NCBI RefSeq assembly: GCF_000498355.1
Contig: NZ_AVSV01000025.1
Coordinates: forward strand, 31,136-95,135
Length of the DNA: 64,000 nucleotides
DNA from: Clostridium sp. Ade.TY
Lineage (GTDB): Bacteria; Bacillota; Clostridia; Clostridiales; Clostridiaceae
Direction: 5' to 3'
The stretch's first letter is position 1. Every line of letters starts with the position of its first letter. A program made the position numbers and the translations under genes. Under the pieces are notes generated by a model. That model did not search any database, was not told the DNA's origin, and saw only the letters and a program-made list of their open reading frames with translations. Positions 51,410 to 61,027 of this stretch are shown here, piece by piece.

Positions 51410-52693
51410 TTAAAGGCCTTCTGATTCTAAGCTTTTTCTTGATGCAACCATTACGAATGGAATATATATTAATATTGATACTGCTAAACAAATTAATGCT
51501 GTTACAGCTCCCATTACTGATGCTGTTGACATCATAGCTCCAAATACTGGAGGCATTACCCAGCTTGTTACTATACTTACTTTAGGAACAAAACCAATTA
51601 CTGTTAAGAAGTAAGCTATACTAGCTGATGCAAGTGGTGCTAATATAAATGGTATAAAGTACACTGGGTTAAGTACTAATGGCATACCAAATATTACCGG
51701 CTCATTTATATTAAAGCATCCAGGTGCTATACCAAGTTTTGCAATCATCATTTCTTGTTTTGATTTTCTGCCAACTAAGAATATTGCAATTAAAAGTGCA
51801 AGTGTTGTACCTGATCCACCCATATTTACATATGAATCTAAGAATTGGCTATTAATTATATTTTGAGGTGCTAATCCTGCATTTAAAGCGTCAGTATTAG
51901 CAAGTGTCATTGGTAATAATATAGCATTTACTACTGGTGCAATAATGTTTGAACCATGTATACCAAAAAACCATAATAATTGTTGAATTAATATTAATAC
52001 AAGTATTCCACCAAAGCTACCAACTAAACCTTCTAAAGGCTTTTGAATTGTTGAGAATAATGATGCAAATACATCTTCTATTCCAACCATCTTAAGTATT
52101 ATTACTATTGCTGCTGTTAAAGCTAAAACAATAATTGATGGGAATAAACCAGCAAATGATCTTGCTACTGCAGGTGGTACTCCATTTGGCATTTTAATAA
52201 CTAACTTTGGATTTCCAATAAGTTTTACATAAACTTCTGTTGCTAAAATAGCTACTATAATTGCAATAAATAATCCTGATGAACCTAAGAATTGAAGTGA
52301 AAATCCAGTTCCTTCAACTAACTTAAGTGGAGCTTGTGGATATAATATAAAGAATGCTCCAAGTGATACAACTGCTGCACCAACTCCATCCTTATCATAG
52401 CTCTTAGCTAAATGATATGCTATTGTACAGGTAACAAGTATTGACATTACCGCAAAGGAACCATTCCAAATAGCTCCTCCAAAGGATGTCCAATTTGGAC
52501 CAAAAATACTAACCATTAAATTTTGATATGGTTTAAATGGTATGTTGTTAATTAATACTGCAAATGATCCTGCAATTATTAATGGCATTATTGTTACGAA
52601 ACCATCACGTATAGCAACTAAGTGTCTTTGTGCTCCTATTTTAGCTGCTACAGGAACAAAGTATTTTTCCATAAATTCAAAAAACTTTTTCAT
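51410..52693 (-). CDS. PTS system, cellobiose/lactose-family EIIC component
   Basis: 427-residue sugar permease with about ten helices. The N-terminal IRDGFVTIMPLIIAGSFAVLINN, the substrate-site region FFGIHGSNIIAPVVNAI and NINEPVIFGMPLVLNPVYFIPF are hallmarks of the CelB/LicC (cellobiose, oligo-beta-glucoside) EIIC family. The EIIA, EIIB and glycosidase genes normally nearby are absent from this window, so it is an orphan permease using EIIB/EIIA from elsewhere; the sugar is not decided. AGGAGGGG precedes the ATG. Confidence 0.92.
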   Translation of the reverse strand: MKKFFEFMEKYFVPVAAKIGAQRHLVAIRDGFVTIMPLIIAGSFAVLINNIPFKPYQNLMVSIFGPNWTSFGGAIWNGSFAVMSILVTCTIAYHLAKSYDKDGVGAAVVSLGAFFILYPQAPLKLVEGTGFSLQFLGSSGLFIAIIVAILATEVYVKLIGNPKLVIKMPNGVPPAVARSFAGLFPSIIVLALTAAIVIILKMVGIEDVFASLFSTIQKPLEGLVGSFGGILVLILIQQLLWFFGIHGSNIIAPVVNAILLPMTLANTDALNAGLAPQNIINSQFLDSYVNMGGSGTTLALLIAIFLVGRKSKQEMMIAKLGIAPGCFNINEPVIFGMPLVLNPVYFIPFILAPLASASIAYFLTVIGFVPKVSIVTSWVMPPVFGAMMSTASVMGAVTALICLAVSILIYIPFVMVASRKSLESEGL

Positions 52694-52772
52694 AAAAAAT
52701 TCCCCTCCTATTTTAATTTACATAAAAGCTTCCATGTTAATTTAAAACTCTATAATATTAAATTAGTTCTGT

Positions 52773-52979
52773 TTGTTCATAGAAACAATTTAGTAAAATT
52801 TTTGTTTTACGTTTACACTATTATATTTAGCAATTTGTATGCCAAAATATTTTTCCTTCACAAACTAAAATTTTAACCTATTTATACAGTTTTAAAGAAG
52901 ATTTTATTACACACTTACGCTATGAACTGTGTAAATATATTACACACTCTTTACACTCTTAAACTTTTTCTGTGTAATC
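52773..52979. promoter_or_regulatory. Repeated TTACAC/GTGTAA sites and an inverted repeat upstream of the PTS gene
   Basis: The hexamer TTACAC or its complement occurs near 52813, 52907, 52951 and 52974, and as a palindrome GTGTAA-N5-TTACAC at 52929-52945. A different imperfect repeat, TTGTTCATAGAAACAA, lies at 52773-52788, near a candidate -35 region of the PTS promoter. The arrangement suggests a multi-site operator for an unidentified regulator. The 333-base gap holds no gene. Confidence 0.45.
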
Positions 52980-52983
52980 TAAT

Positions 52984-53014
52984 AAAATAAAAAATAGAGG
53001 GATATAATTCCCTC
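52984..53014 (-). terminator. Terminator of the aro operon
   Basis: GAGGGA pairs with TCCCTC (stem extended by AT pairs); on the reverse strand it is followed by TATTTTTTATTTT, 13 bases after the aroF stop. Confidence 0.82.
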
Positions 53015-53026
53015 CATTTGTAAAAA

Positions 53027-54040
53027 TTAAATTATTTTCCCTTCAAAATCAGCAATTCCTTTAATTTTTTTCATAAGATTATCAAAATTTTCAGGCTTTA
53101 TTGATTGTTGTCCATCACTCAATGCATTTTTAGGATCGTTATGTACTTCTATCATAAGTCCATCAGCTCCTGCCATTATAGCTGCTTTTGCAAGAGGTTC
53201 TACTAAATACCAATATCCAGCTGCATGACTTGGGTCTACAATAACTGGTAGGTGACTTAATCTTTTTATTACTGGTATTGCACTTAAATCCAATGTATTT
53301 CTTGTTGCTATTTCAAATGTTCTAATTCCTCTTTCGCAAAGAATTACATTTTCATTTCCACCTGCCATTATATATTCTGCTGACATAAGCCACTCTTCTA
53401 TTGTTGCTGATAATCCTCTCTTTAAAAGTACTGGTTTTCTTATTTTACCAACTTGCTTTAAAAGATCAAAGTTCTGCATATTTCTAGCTCCAATTTGTAT
53501 TACATCTACATTTTCAACAAACTCATCTAAGTAATCAGTTGACATAAGTTCAGTAACTATTGGTAATCCTGTTGCTTCCTTTGCTTTCTTTAAAAGTTCA
53601 AGTCCTTCAAGTTCTAACCCTTGGAAACTATATGGTGATGTTCTTGGTTTAAAAGCTCCGCCTCTTAAAAAATTTGCACCAGATTTTTTAACACTTTTTG
53701 CAATTTCAATAATTTGTTCTTCACTTTCTACTGAACATGGGCCAGCCATAATGCCAAGATTACCGCCACCTATTTTATTTCCTAAAACATCAACTATAGT
53801 ATCATCTGGTTTAAATATTCTATTTGCCTTTTTAAAAGGTTCCTCAATTTTTATTACTTTATCTACACCATCAAATCTTAATAACTTTTTTTCATCTAAT
53901 ATTCCAGTCTCTCCCATAGCCCCAACTATAGTATAATTATCTCCTATTGATAGATATGTACTAAGACCTAAATTTTCTACGCATTCCCTTACTTTTTTTA
54001 TATCATCATTTGTTGCATTTTTGTTCATTGCAATAATCAT
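53027..54040 (-). CDS. aroF: 3-deoxy-7-phosphoheptulonate synthase (DAHP synthase, type I-beta)
   Basis: First enzyme of the shikimate pathway, joining PEP and erythrose 4-phosphate. 337 residues: an N-terminal ferredoxin-like regulatory domain (about 1-70; NATNDDIKKVRECVENLG and GDNYTIVGAMGET), then a TIM barrel with GIMAGPCSVESEEQI, RGGAFKPRTSPYSFQG, the metal/PEP sites in LLKRGLSATIEEW and PVIVDPSHAAGYW. The N-terminal domain is the kind that mediates Tyr/Phe feedback in Thermotoga-type enzymes. It lies last in the aro operon, 80 bases after aroK. Confidence 0.95.
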   Translation of the reverse strand: MIIAMNKNATNDDIKKVRECVENLGLSTYLSIGDNYTIVGAMGETGILDEKKLLRFDGVDKVIKIEEPFKKANRIFKPDDTIVDVLGNKIGGGNLGIMAGPCSVESEEQIIEIAKSVKKSGANFLRGGAFKPRTSPYSFQGLELEGLELLKKAKEATGLPIVTELMSTDYLDEFVENVDVIQIGARNMQNFDLLKQVGKIRKPVLLKRGLSATIEEWLMSAEYIMAGGNENVILCERGIRTFEIATRNTLDLSAIPVIKRLSHLPVIVDPSHAAGYWYLVEPLAKAAIMAGADGLMIEVHNDPKNALSDGQQSIKPENFDNLMKKIKGIADFEGKII

Positions 54041-54120
54041 ATGTACTTTCCTCCAAAACTTATTATAAGCTATAACTAACCCCTAAATTCTGTTCTATAC
54101 CTTATATATAACGTAAAACT

Positions 54121-54627
54121 TTATTTTATTTTCCCTTTTAAATTACGCTTTGTTAAATTAATAGTATCTCTTATAAAACCTTCATTTAAAATTTCAATAT
54201 CACAAGCATTTTTATATTTATAAAATCTTTCATTATATAATTTATAAAGTTTTTCTTTTCCTTCTTTTAATAATGGTCTATTTGATATATCAATATCTCC
54301 AATTATTTTTTCATTTGGTCTATTTATAAATATAATAATACCTGATTTTAATATATCAATATTAATATCTTTCTTTATTACTCCACCACCTGATGCTATA
54401 ACACACCTCTTCTTTTTTATAAGTTCCATGCAAGCTTTTGTTTCAGCTTTCCTAAATCTTTCTTCTGAATCATTAAACAACTCTTTAATAGATTTTCCTT
54501 CCATCTTTTCAATATAATTGTCCATATCATAAAAGTTATATGAAAGTTCTTTTGCTAAAATTTTGCCTATTGTTGTTTTGCCACACCCTGGCATTCCAAT
54601 AAGAATTATTTTATCCTTCTTTTCCAT
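54121..54627 (-). CDS. aroK: Shikimate kinase
   Basis: 168 residues. P-loop GMPGCGKTTIG (11-21), the shikimate-binding Asp in YDMDNYIE, Arg in EERFRKAE and the IASGGGVI loop, with the RPLLKEGKEKLYKLYNER lid region. It phosphorylates shikimate for AroA. It lies 9 bases after the chorismate mutase-aroE gene and within the aro operon. Length normal. Confidence 0.95.
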   Translation of the reverse strand: MEKKDKIILIGMPGCGKTTIGKILAKELSYNFYDMDNYIEKMEGKSIKELFNDSEERFRKAETKACMELIKKKRCVIASGGGVIKKDINIDILKSGIIIFINRPNEKIIGDIDISNRPLLKEGKEKLYKLYNERFYKYKNACDIEILNEGFIRDTINLTKRNLKGKIK

Positions 54628-54636
54628 AACTTCTCC

Positions 54637-55713
54637 TTAATTCAAAAGTTTTAAAAGTTTGTTATATATCTCTAATATAACTTCTTTATTAATACTTTTT
54701 TCTTGCCATATTTCTTCAGCCTTTACCCCTTGTAATACGAGCATCATAAGTCCATCACAAGTTATTTTTCCTTTTTCAATACCAAATTTTAAAAACTTTG
54801 TTTTAAGTGGATTGTATATAAGATCAATTACTACATCAAAGCCTTCAATTATTTCTTCAGAAACAGGTGAAAAATCAATATTGGGATACATTCCAACAGG
54901 AGTAGCATTTATAATTGCGTATCCTTTTATATCTTTCATTTCTTCATAAGTTAAAACTTTTATATTTTTAAAATCCTCATATAATTTTTTCTTGCTTCTA
55001 CTTACTATAATTATTTCTTTAGCACCACTATCTAATAAATATGTAACTACAGCTTTACTAGCACCACCTGTTCCTAGCACTACAACTTTTTTATTTAAAA
55101 CATTAATTTCGTTATTTTCTAACATATATTTAAATCCATAATAATCAGTATTATAACCTAAAAGTTCACCATTTTTATTGAATATTGTGTTAACAGCACC
55201 AATTTTTTTTGCTTCATCTGAAATAAAGTCTAAATTTTTAATAACTGTCTCTTTATATGGTATTGTTACATTAACGCCTTTAAGATTTGATATATTAAGT
55301 ATTTCCTTTATATTTTCTATCTTCTCTTTTGGAATTTCAATTAAATTATACTCTCCCTCTATATTAAGTTTATCAAATATAACTTTATGTATTTCTGGAG
55401 AAAGTGAGTGTGAAAGAGTTTCCCCAACTAATCCATAGTTTTCTCTATTTAATTTTCTTTTTTGAAGCTCTTTAGATACTTCCATCATACCAACAAAAAA
55501 TTTTTCTAACTCCACTTTATAATCTTTATTTTTTAATCTATTTATATTTTTATTAATTACAACTTCTTCTCTTCCTTTATGGAATATTTCTAAATTATTT
55601 TTCTTTTTATATTCTGCAACTTTAAGAACAACATTCATTCTTTCTTCAAATAACCTTGTAATCTCTTTATCTATATCATCAATCTCTTTTCTATAATTAT
55701 CTAAATCACTCAT
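54637..55713 (-). CDS. aroE: Bifunctional chorismate mutase-shikimate dehydrogenase
   Basis: 358 residues, about 80 longer than AroE. Residues 1-90 are an AroQ-type chorismate mutase helical domain (YRKEIDDIDKEITRLFEERM, VAEYKKKNNLEIF, Arg in HKGREEVV). Residues 92-358 are shikimate dehydrogenase: VGETLSHSLSPEIHKV with the shikimate serines, NVTIPYKETVI with the catalytic Lys, NTDYYGF, the NADP loop GTGGASKAV and INATPVGM. One chain thus carries an upstream step and the first post-chorismate step (prephenate formation). It overlaps aroC by one base. Confidence 0.95.
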   Translation of the reverse strand: MSDLDNYRKEIDDIDKEITRLFEERMNVVLKVAEYKKKNNLEIFHKGREEVVINKNINRLKNKDYKVELEKFFVGMMEVSKELQKRKLNRENYGLVGETLSHSLSPEIHKVIFDKLNIEGEYNLIEIPKEKIENIKEILNISNLKGVNVTIPYKETVIKNLDFISDEAKKIGAVNTIFNKNGELLGYNTDYYGFKYMLENNEINVLNKKVVVLGTGGASKAVVTYLLDSGAKEIIIVSRSKKKLYEDFKNIKVLTYEEMKDIKGYAIINATPVGMYPNIDFSPVSEEIIEGFDVVIDLIYNPLKTKFLKFGIEKGKITCDGLMMLVLQGVKAEEIWQEKSINKEVILEIYNKLLKLLN

Positions 55714-56795
55714 TAATATCGTCCTTTCAAAAGTTCTAAAATACCTATAGCTGCTACACTTTCAATAACAGGTATTGCTCTTTGTACTATACAAGGATCA
55801 TGCCTTCCTTCTATTTTCAATTCTTCTTCAATCTTTTCTTCTATATTTATAGTCTGTTGAGCTTTTAACATAGATGCTGTAGGTTTTATTGCAACCTTAA
55901 ATACTATTGGCATTCCATTTGTTATTCCACCTAATAATCCACCATTGTTATTAGTTTTAGTCTTTACCTTATCCCCATCATAATAAAATTCATCATTAGC
56001 CTCAGACCCCATAAGCTTTGTAATATTAAATCCTTCTCCAAATTCAACTCCCTTAACAGCTGGTACTGAAAATAAAAGATGAGCCAAAACCGATTCTACA
56101 GAATCAAAAAACGGATCACCAATTCCTGGATTTACATTTATTATTGCACATTCAATAACTCCACCAACTGAATCTCCTATCCTTTTAGCATTTAATATTT
56201 TTTCTCTTATTTTTTCTTCTAATGATTTATTTATTAAAGGCAATTCTTCTTTTGGAAGATTATTTATTAATTCATCACTTATATTTGTATAATCAAAACT
56301 TATATCTTCTATATTACAAATACTTTTTATATGTGATACAATTTTTATACCTTTTTCTTCTAATATTTGCTTACATATTGCTCCTGCAAAAACAAGTGGG
56401 GCTGTTATTCTTCCTGAAAAATGTCCCCCACCTCTATAATCATTAAATCCATTATATTTAATAAATCCTGTAAAATCTGCATGTCCAGGTCTCATTAAAT
56501 TTTTAAGTTTGCTATAATCTTTAGATCTTTTATCACTATTTTTTATAATACCACAGATAGGTGTACCTGTAGTTTTTCCATTAAATACTCCACTCAATAT
56601 TTCTACATTATCTCCTTCTTTTCTAGAAGTTGATAAATTATTTCTTCCTGGTGCTCTTCTTTCCATCTCAAAGTTAACTTTATCTAAATCTATATAAAAT
56701 CCTGATGGAAGTCCATCTATAGTTATTCCAATCGCATTTCCATGAGATTCTCCAAATATAGATAATTTTATATTATTTCCAAAGTTTCCACTCAT
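55713..56795 (-). CDS. aroC: Chorismate synthase
   Basis: 360 residues. The FMN-dependent enzyme makes chorismate from EPSP. Family signatures: GESHGNAIGITIDGLPSG at the start, RRAPGRNNLSTSRKEGD, then GHADFTGFIKY and FRGGGHFSGR-type DYRGGGHFSGRITAP, and the C-terminal GRHDPCIVQRAIPVIESVAA. Start ATG overlaps the aroA stop (ATGA), so it is coupled. Needs reduced flavin, suited to an anaerobe. Confidence 0.96.
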   Translation of the reverse strand: MSGNFGNNIKLSIFGESHGNAIGITIDGLPSGFYIDLDKVNFEMERRAPGRNNLSTSRKEGDNVEILSGVFNGKTTGTPICGIIKNSDKRSKDYSKLKNLMRPGHADFTGFIKYNGFNDYRGGGHFSGRITAPLVFAGAICKQILEEKGIKIVSHIKSICNIEDISFDYTNISDELINNLPKEELPLINKSLEEKIREKILNAKRIGDSVGGVIECAIINVNPGIGDPFFDSVESVLAHLLFSVPAVKGVEFGEGFNITKLMGSEANDEFYYDGDKVKTKTNNNGGLLGGITNGMPIVFKVAIKPTASMLKAQQTINIEEKIEEELKIEGRHDPCIVQRAIPVIESVAAIGILELLKGRY

Positions 56796-58072
56796 TCTAT
56801 CTTTCCTCCTAAACTTTTAAAGTCTTCAAAAAAATTAGGGTAAGATTTAGATACACATTCAAAATCTTTAAGTGTAATACTTTCCTTGCATCTAGTTGCA
56901 GCAATAGAAAGCATCATAGCAATTCTATGATCTTTATGACTCCATACTTCTACACTTCCATTAAAGTTTTCTATTCCATCTATAATTAAATAATCTTCTC
57001 CTTCGCTTATTTTAGCTCCAAGTTTTGAAAGCTCTAAATTTATTGCATGAAGTCTATCACACTCTTTTATTCTAAGTCTTCTAATATTTATTATTTCAGT
57101 TCTTCCTTTAGAAAGAGCTGCTACTACTGATAATATAGGAATAATATCTGGACAACCTGAACCATCAATAACAGTACCACAAGTTCCATTTGAATATCCT
57201 ATTATTTTATCTAATTCTATTTCAAATTCAGTTCCCATATCTTTTAATATATCTAAAACCTCTTTATCGCCTTGAAGAGAATTACTATCTAGCCCATTAC
57301 ATAAAACTTTACTTCCTATTGCATCAGCACATAAAAAGAATGCTCCTTGTGAATAATCTCCCTCAACTTTATATGTTCTTCCTCTATACTTTTGATTTCC
57401 TTTTATTAAAAATTCCTTATAATTTTTATTTTCTATAGTAATACCAAAATCATTTAGTGCTTTTAATGTTAAATCTATGTATCCCTTTGATTCTAAATTT
57501 CCTTCTATAATAATTTTTGAATCTCCATTTAATAATGGAAGTGTAAACATAAGTCCTGTTATAAATTGTGAACTTATGTCACCTCTTATATTAAAATCTC
57601 CATAATTTAATTTCCCAGAAAATATAAAATCAAGTTTATTTTCTTTATATGTATACTTAATATTATTCTTTTCAAATATATTATAATAAACGTTTAATGG
57701 CCTCTTGCCTAAATTACCTTTTCCAATAAATCTATTAGTTCCTTCTATTAATGTAGCAATTGGAATTAAAAATCTTAATGTTGAACCTGACTCATTACAA
57801 TCTATTACTCTTTCTTCCCTATTTATTAAATTATTATTATTTAAATCTATTCCTTTTATCTTTAATGATTTTTCTAATATTTCTATTTTAGCTCCAAGAG
57901 CCCTCATTCCATTTATTGTTGCTATTATATCATCTGATAAATCTATATTTGTAATTAAGCTTTCCTCACTACTTAAAGCTGCACATATTACAGCTCTATG
58001 AGCCATACTTTTTGAAGGAGGAATTAAAACTTCACCATTTAATTTATTATTTGAAATTTTAATACTTGCCAT
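56792..58072 (-). CDS. aroA: 3-phosphoshikimate 1-carboxyvinyltransferase (EPSP synthase)
   Basis: 426 residues, two-domain EPSP synthase. Substrate motifs: PPSKSMAHRAVICAALSS (Lys and Ser/Arg), NESGSTLRFLIPIA, and the C-terminal RRLRIKECDRLHAI with HKDHRIAMMLSIAA. It joins PEP to shikimate-3-phosphate. The N-terminal SGSTLRF form with Gly-Ser places it near the class I/II boundary; glyphosate sensitivity is not judged. It lies 17 bases after aroB. Confidence 0.95.
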   Translation of the reverse strand: MASIKISNNKLNGEVLIPPSKSMAHRAVICAALSSEESLITNIDLSDDIIATINGMRALGAKIEILEKSLKIKGIDLNNNNLINREERVIDCNESGSTLRFLIPIATLIEGTNRFIGKGNLGKRPLNVYYNIFEKNNIKYTYKENKLDFIFSGKLNYGDFNIRGDISSQFITGLMFTLPLLNGDSKIIIEGNLESKGYIDLTLKALNDFGITIENKNYKEFLIKGNQKYRGRTYKVEGDYSQGAFFLCADAIGSKVLCNGLDSNSLQGDKEVLDILKDMGTEFEIELDKIIGYSNGTCGTVIDGSGCPDIIPILSVVAALSKGRTEIINIRRLRIKECDRLHAINLELSKLGAKISEGEDYLIIDGIENFNGSVEVWSHKDHRIAMMLSIAATRCKESITLKDFECVSKSYPNFFEDFKSLGGKIE

Positions 58073-58089
58073 AAAAATAATTCTCCCTT

Positions 58090-59142
58090 CTACTTAAAGA
58101 AATCTACTGTTGTATTATAAACTTCTGCTTTACCTATTTCTTTCATAATTACAACTTTCAAAGTACTTCCCATATTTTTCTTATCTAATGATATAGTTTC
58201 TATTATTTCATCTTTATCGCCTAAATCTATACTAAAAGGAAGACCATGTCTTACTAATATCTCTTTAATATTTTCAGAATAATTTTCTAAAACTAATCCT
58301 TTTTCTTCTGAAAGCTTCGTAATTAAATACATACCAATTCCAACAGCTTCTCCATGAGTAAAATCTTTAAATCCATATTTTTTCTCTATTGCATGCCCTA
58401 AAGTATGACCAAAATTTAAAACCATTCTTTCTCCTAAGTCTTTTTCATCTCTTTCAACAATTATTCTCTTAATATTACAACAAGTATAAATTATATGCTC
58501 TATATGTTCCATAACCTCGTCTCTACTATTTAAACTATCTAAAAGCTTATAAAGATTAAACTCTCTTATAAATCCATATTTTATAACTTCACCCATTCCA
58601 TCTTTAAAGAACTTTTCTTCTAAAGTATTTAATACATTAGGATCAATTAAAACAAGTTTTGGTTGATAAAAACTTCCAACTAAATTTTTACCTCTTTCTA
58701 AATCAACTCCCACTTTTCCGCCAACACTACTATCAACTTGTGAAAGTAAACTTGTTGGAATTTGTACAAAAGGAACACCTCTTAAAAATGTTGATGCAAT
58801 AAATCCACCAAGATCTCCTATAACTCCTCCACCTAAAGTTACTATTAAGTCTTTCCTAGTTAATTTAAAGTCTAATAATTTATTATATATAGGTAAAAGA
58901 GAATTAAATGATTTACTCTCTTCTCCTGGCACAATAATATATTTTCCTACTTCAAAGCCAGCTTCCTCTAATGACTTTTTTGTTATATCTCCATAATATT
59001 TATCTACATTTTCATCTGTAATAATAAATACTTTATTTCCATTAAATACTTCTTTTATTTTTTTACCTATATTATTTATTAATCCTTTTTCTATTTCTAT
59101 ATTATAAGAGTTATCTCCTAAATTAACTAAAAGTTTTTTCAT
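58090..59142 (-). CDS. aroB: 3-dehydroquinate synthase
   Basis: 350 residues. NAD+ and metal-dependent cyclisation of DAHP. Visible motifs: VPGEESKSFNSL, LGGGVIGDLGGFIASTFLRGVPF (NAD loop), PTSLLSQVDSSVGGKVG, GMGEVIKYGFI and NFGHTLGHAIEKKYGF with the metal His residues. First gene of the aro operon; GAGGTG precedes the ATG. The 249 bases upstream (59143-59391) show no T-box or other recognised leader. Confidence 0.96.
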   Translation of the reverse strand: MKKLLVNLGDNSYNIEIEKGLINNIGKKIKEVFNGNKVFIITDENVDKYYGDITKKSLEEAGFEVGKYIIVPGEESKSFNSLLPIYNKLLDFKLTRKDLIVTLGGGVIGDLGGFIASTFLRGVPFVQIPTSLLSQVDSSVGGKVGVDLERGKNLVGSFYQPKLVLIDPNVLNTLEEKFFKDGMGEVIKYGFIREFNLYKLLDSLNSRDEVMEHIEHIIYTCCNIKRIIVERDEKDLGERMVLNFGHTLGHAIEKKYGFKDFTHGEAVGIGMYLITKLSEEKGLVLENYSENIKEILVRHGLPFSIDLGDKDEIIETISLDKKNMGSTLKVVIMKEIGKAEVYNTTVDFFK

Positions 59143-59391
59143 AAAACACCTCTTCTGATTTATATAATTGTTTTAATAATTAATTATATATACAATATTA
59201 TTTAATAAGGACACAAAATTCCTTATAATTCTTATAATAGTTTACCATAAACATTATATTTTATGGACTATTCCAAATTATAAATTTAATTTTAATCTAT
59301 TTTAAATATATAATGTATATTTTATTTAATTAAAAAATCAAACTATAAAAGTATAAGTTTTACTTATCTATAAATTTCTAAACAATAAAAT

Positions 59392-59419
59392 AAAAAAGAG
59401 CTAAATTAGCTCTTTTTTT
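59392..59419 (-). terminator. Terminator of the cardiolipin synthase gene
   Basis: AAAAAAGAGCT pairs with AGCTCTTTTTTT around a short loop; on the reverse strand it ends in TTTTTTATTTTATT. It abuts the stop at 59420. Confidence 0.88.
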
Positions 59420-60850
59420 CTAAAGTATTGGAGCTAATAGTCTTACTATAGACTCCATTATTCTTCTACTTCTTGATCTATTTATAAATTTATCAAGCTT
59501 TATTTCTGTTGAATCTTTTAAATCCATCATAAAGTCATTCTCACATTCTTTTGCTTTATTTTCATCAAAAATAAATGCATTAACTTCAAAATTAAGATAA
59601 AAACTTCTCATATCCATATTAGCTGTTCCTATACTTGCCACAGCACTATCTACAACTAAAGTTTTTGCATGAATAAATCCTTTTTGATAATAATAAACTC
59701 TCGCTCCTGATTTTAAAAGTTCTCCTATATAAGAATCAGCTGCCCATTTCATAAACATATGATCTGGTTTTCCTGGTATTAAAATTCTAACATCAACTCC
59801 AGATAATGCTGATAATCTTATAGATTCAAACATTGGTTCATCTGGAACAAAGTAAGGTGAAGTTATATATACACTTTCTTTAGCATTATTTATCATTTTT
59901 ATGTATGCATTTTTTATATACTCCTCATTATGATCTGGACCACTTGTTACAATTTGTACTCCAACATCGCCATCTGTATATTCAATCTTTGGCATAAAAA
60001 TACTAAAGTCTTCTATTTTCTCTTCTGAAGCATAACACCAATCTAATAAGAATCTTTCATTTAAATCATTAACTGCTTTTCCTTTTATTCTTACGTGAGT
60101 ATCTCTCCAATAACCTATTTTCTTATCACGACTTACATATTCATCACCAACATTAAATCCTCCAACATAACCATATTCTCCATCAATTACAACAATCTTT
60201 CTATGATTTCTATAGTTTATACGTGTATTAATATGTGGAAGTATTCCAGGGAAAAATATAGCGAACTTTCCTCCAAGTTCTAAAAATGTTTTTAGCTTTC
60301 TTTTTGTTATAGTATAAGATCCCATACTATCTACTAATAATCTTACTTCAACTCCATGAGCCAATCTTTCTTCTAAAGCTTTTATTATTTCTGCCCCTAA
60401 TATATCTTTTCTAAATATGTAATATTGAATATGAATATATTTTTTAGCATTTTTTATATCTTTCAATAAGCTTTCAAATTTCAATTCACCATCTACAAAA
60501 ATATCTACTTCATTTCCAATAGTATATCTTGCACTACTATTATTATAATTCATTCTTCTTAAATCTAAAAATCTTTTTCCACCATCATGTCCACTTTCAT
60601 CATTTAATATTTCATTTAATTGCTTTTTCTTATTAACATCTTTTATTATTTTTTCTCTAAATAATTTTTGTCTACTAAAATTCTGACCTAATAATATATA
60701 TATTACAAATCCTAATCCAGGCAATAATATAAATATCAAAAGCCAAGCCCATGTTGTAGTTGGATCTTTTCTTTCTATAAAGATTAAAGAAAAAGCTAAA
60801 ATAATATTTAATATTACTAATGAAACTATAATCGCTACAAATATACTCAT
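59420..60850 (-). CDS. cls: Cardiolipin synthase (phospholipase D family)
   Basis: 476 residues. Two N-terminal transmembrane helices (about 3-23 and 32-54), then two HKD catalytic motifs: NHRKIVVIDGEYGYVGG and FIHAKTLVVDSAVASIG with TANMDMRSF after it. The enzyme condenses two phosphatidylglycerols into cardiolipin. AGGAG precedes the ATG. Monocistronic, between the aro operon and the collagen-like gene, each with its own terminator. Confidence 0.95.
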   Translation of the reverse strand: MSIFVAIIVSLVILNIILAFSLIFIERKDPTTTWAWLLIFILLPGLGFVIYILLGQNFSRQKLFREKIIKDVNKKKQLNEILNDESGHDGGKRFLDLRRMNYNNSSARYTIGNEVDIFVDGELKFESLLKDIKNAKKYIHIQYYIFRKDILGAEIIKALEERLAHGVEVRLLVDSMGSYTITKRKLKTFLELGGKFAIFFPGILPHINTRINYRNHRKIVVIDGEYGYVGGFNVGDEYVSRDKKIGYWRDTHVRIKGKAVNDLNERFLLDWCYASEEKIEDFSIFMPKIEYTDGDVGVQIVTSGPDHNEEYIKNAYIKMINNAKESVYITSPYFVPDEPMFESIRLSALSGVDVRILIPGKPDHMFMKWAADSYIGELLKSGARVYYYQKGFIHAKTLVVDSAVASIGTANMDMRSFYLNFEVNAFIFDENKAKECENDFMMDLKDSTEIKLDKFINRSRSRRIMESIVRLLAPIL

Positions 60851-60980
60851 GCTTTTACATCTCCTATTTTAATTTTTACTTTTTTAGTATATTATATTCT
60901 CTTTGAAATTTGTATTCAATTGCTATATTTTAAATTTTATTAATATAAATTTAATTAAAATACTATTATACTATTTTAAA

Positions 60981-61021
60981 TATAATAAAATAAGGTATAA
61001 GTCTAAACTTATACCTTATTT
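60981..61021 (-). terminator. Terminator of the collagen-like gene
   Basis: AAATAAGGTATAAG pairs perfectly with CTTATACCTTATTT around a 6-base loop, followed by TATTATATT on the reverse strand, 6 bases after the stop. Confidence 0.85.
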
Positions 61022-61027
61022 CATTAC

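Noticed and set aside
59143..59391. T-box or aromatic-amino-acid leader before aroB
   Set aside because: No T-box sequence, specifier loop or terminator-antiterminator pair found.
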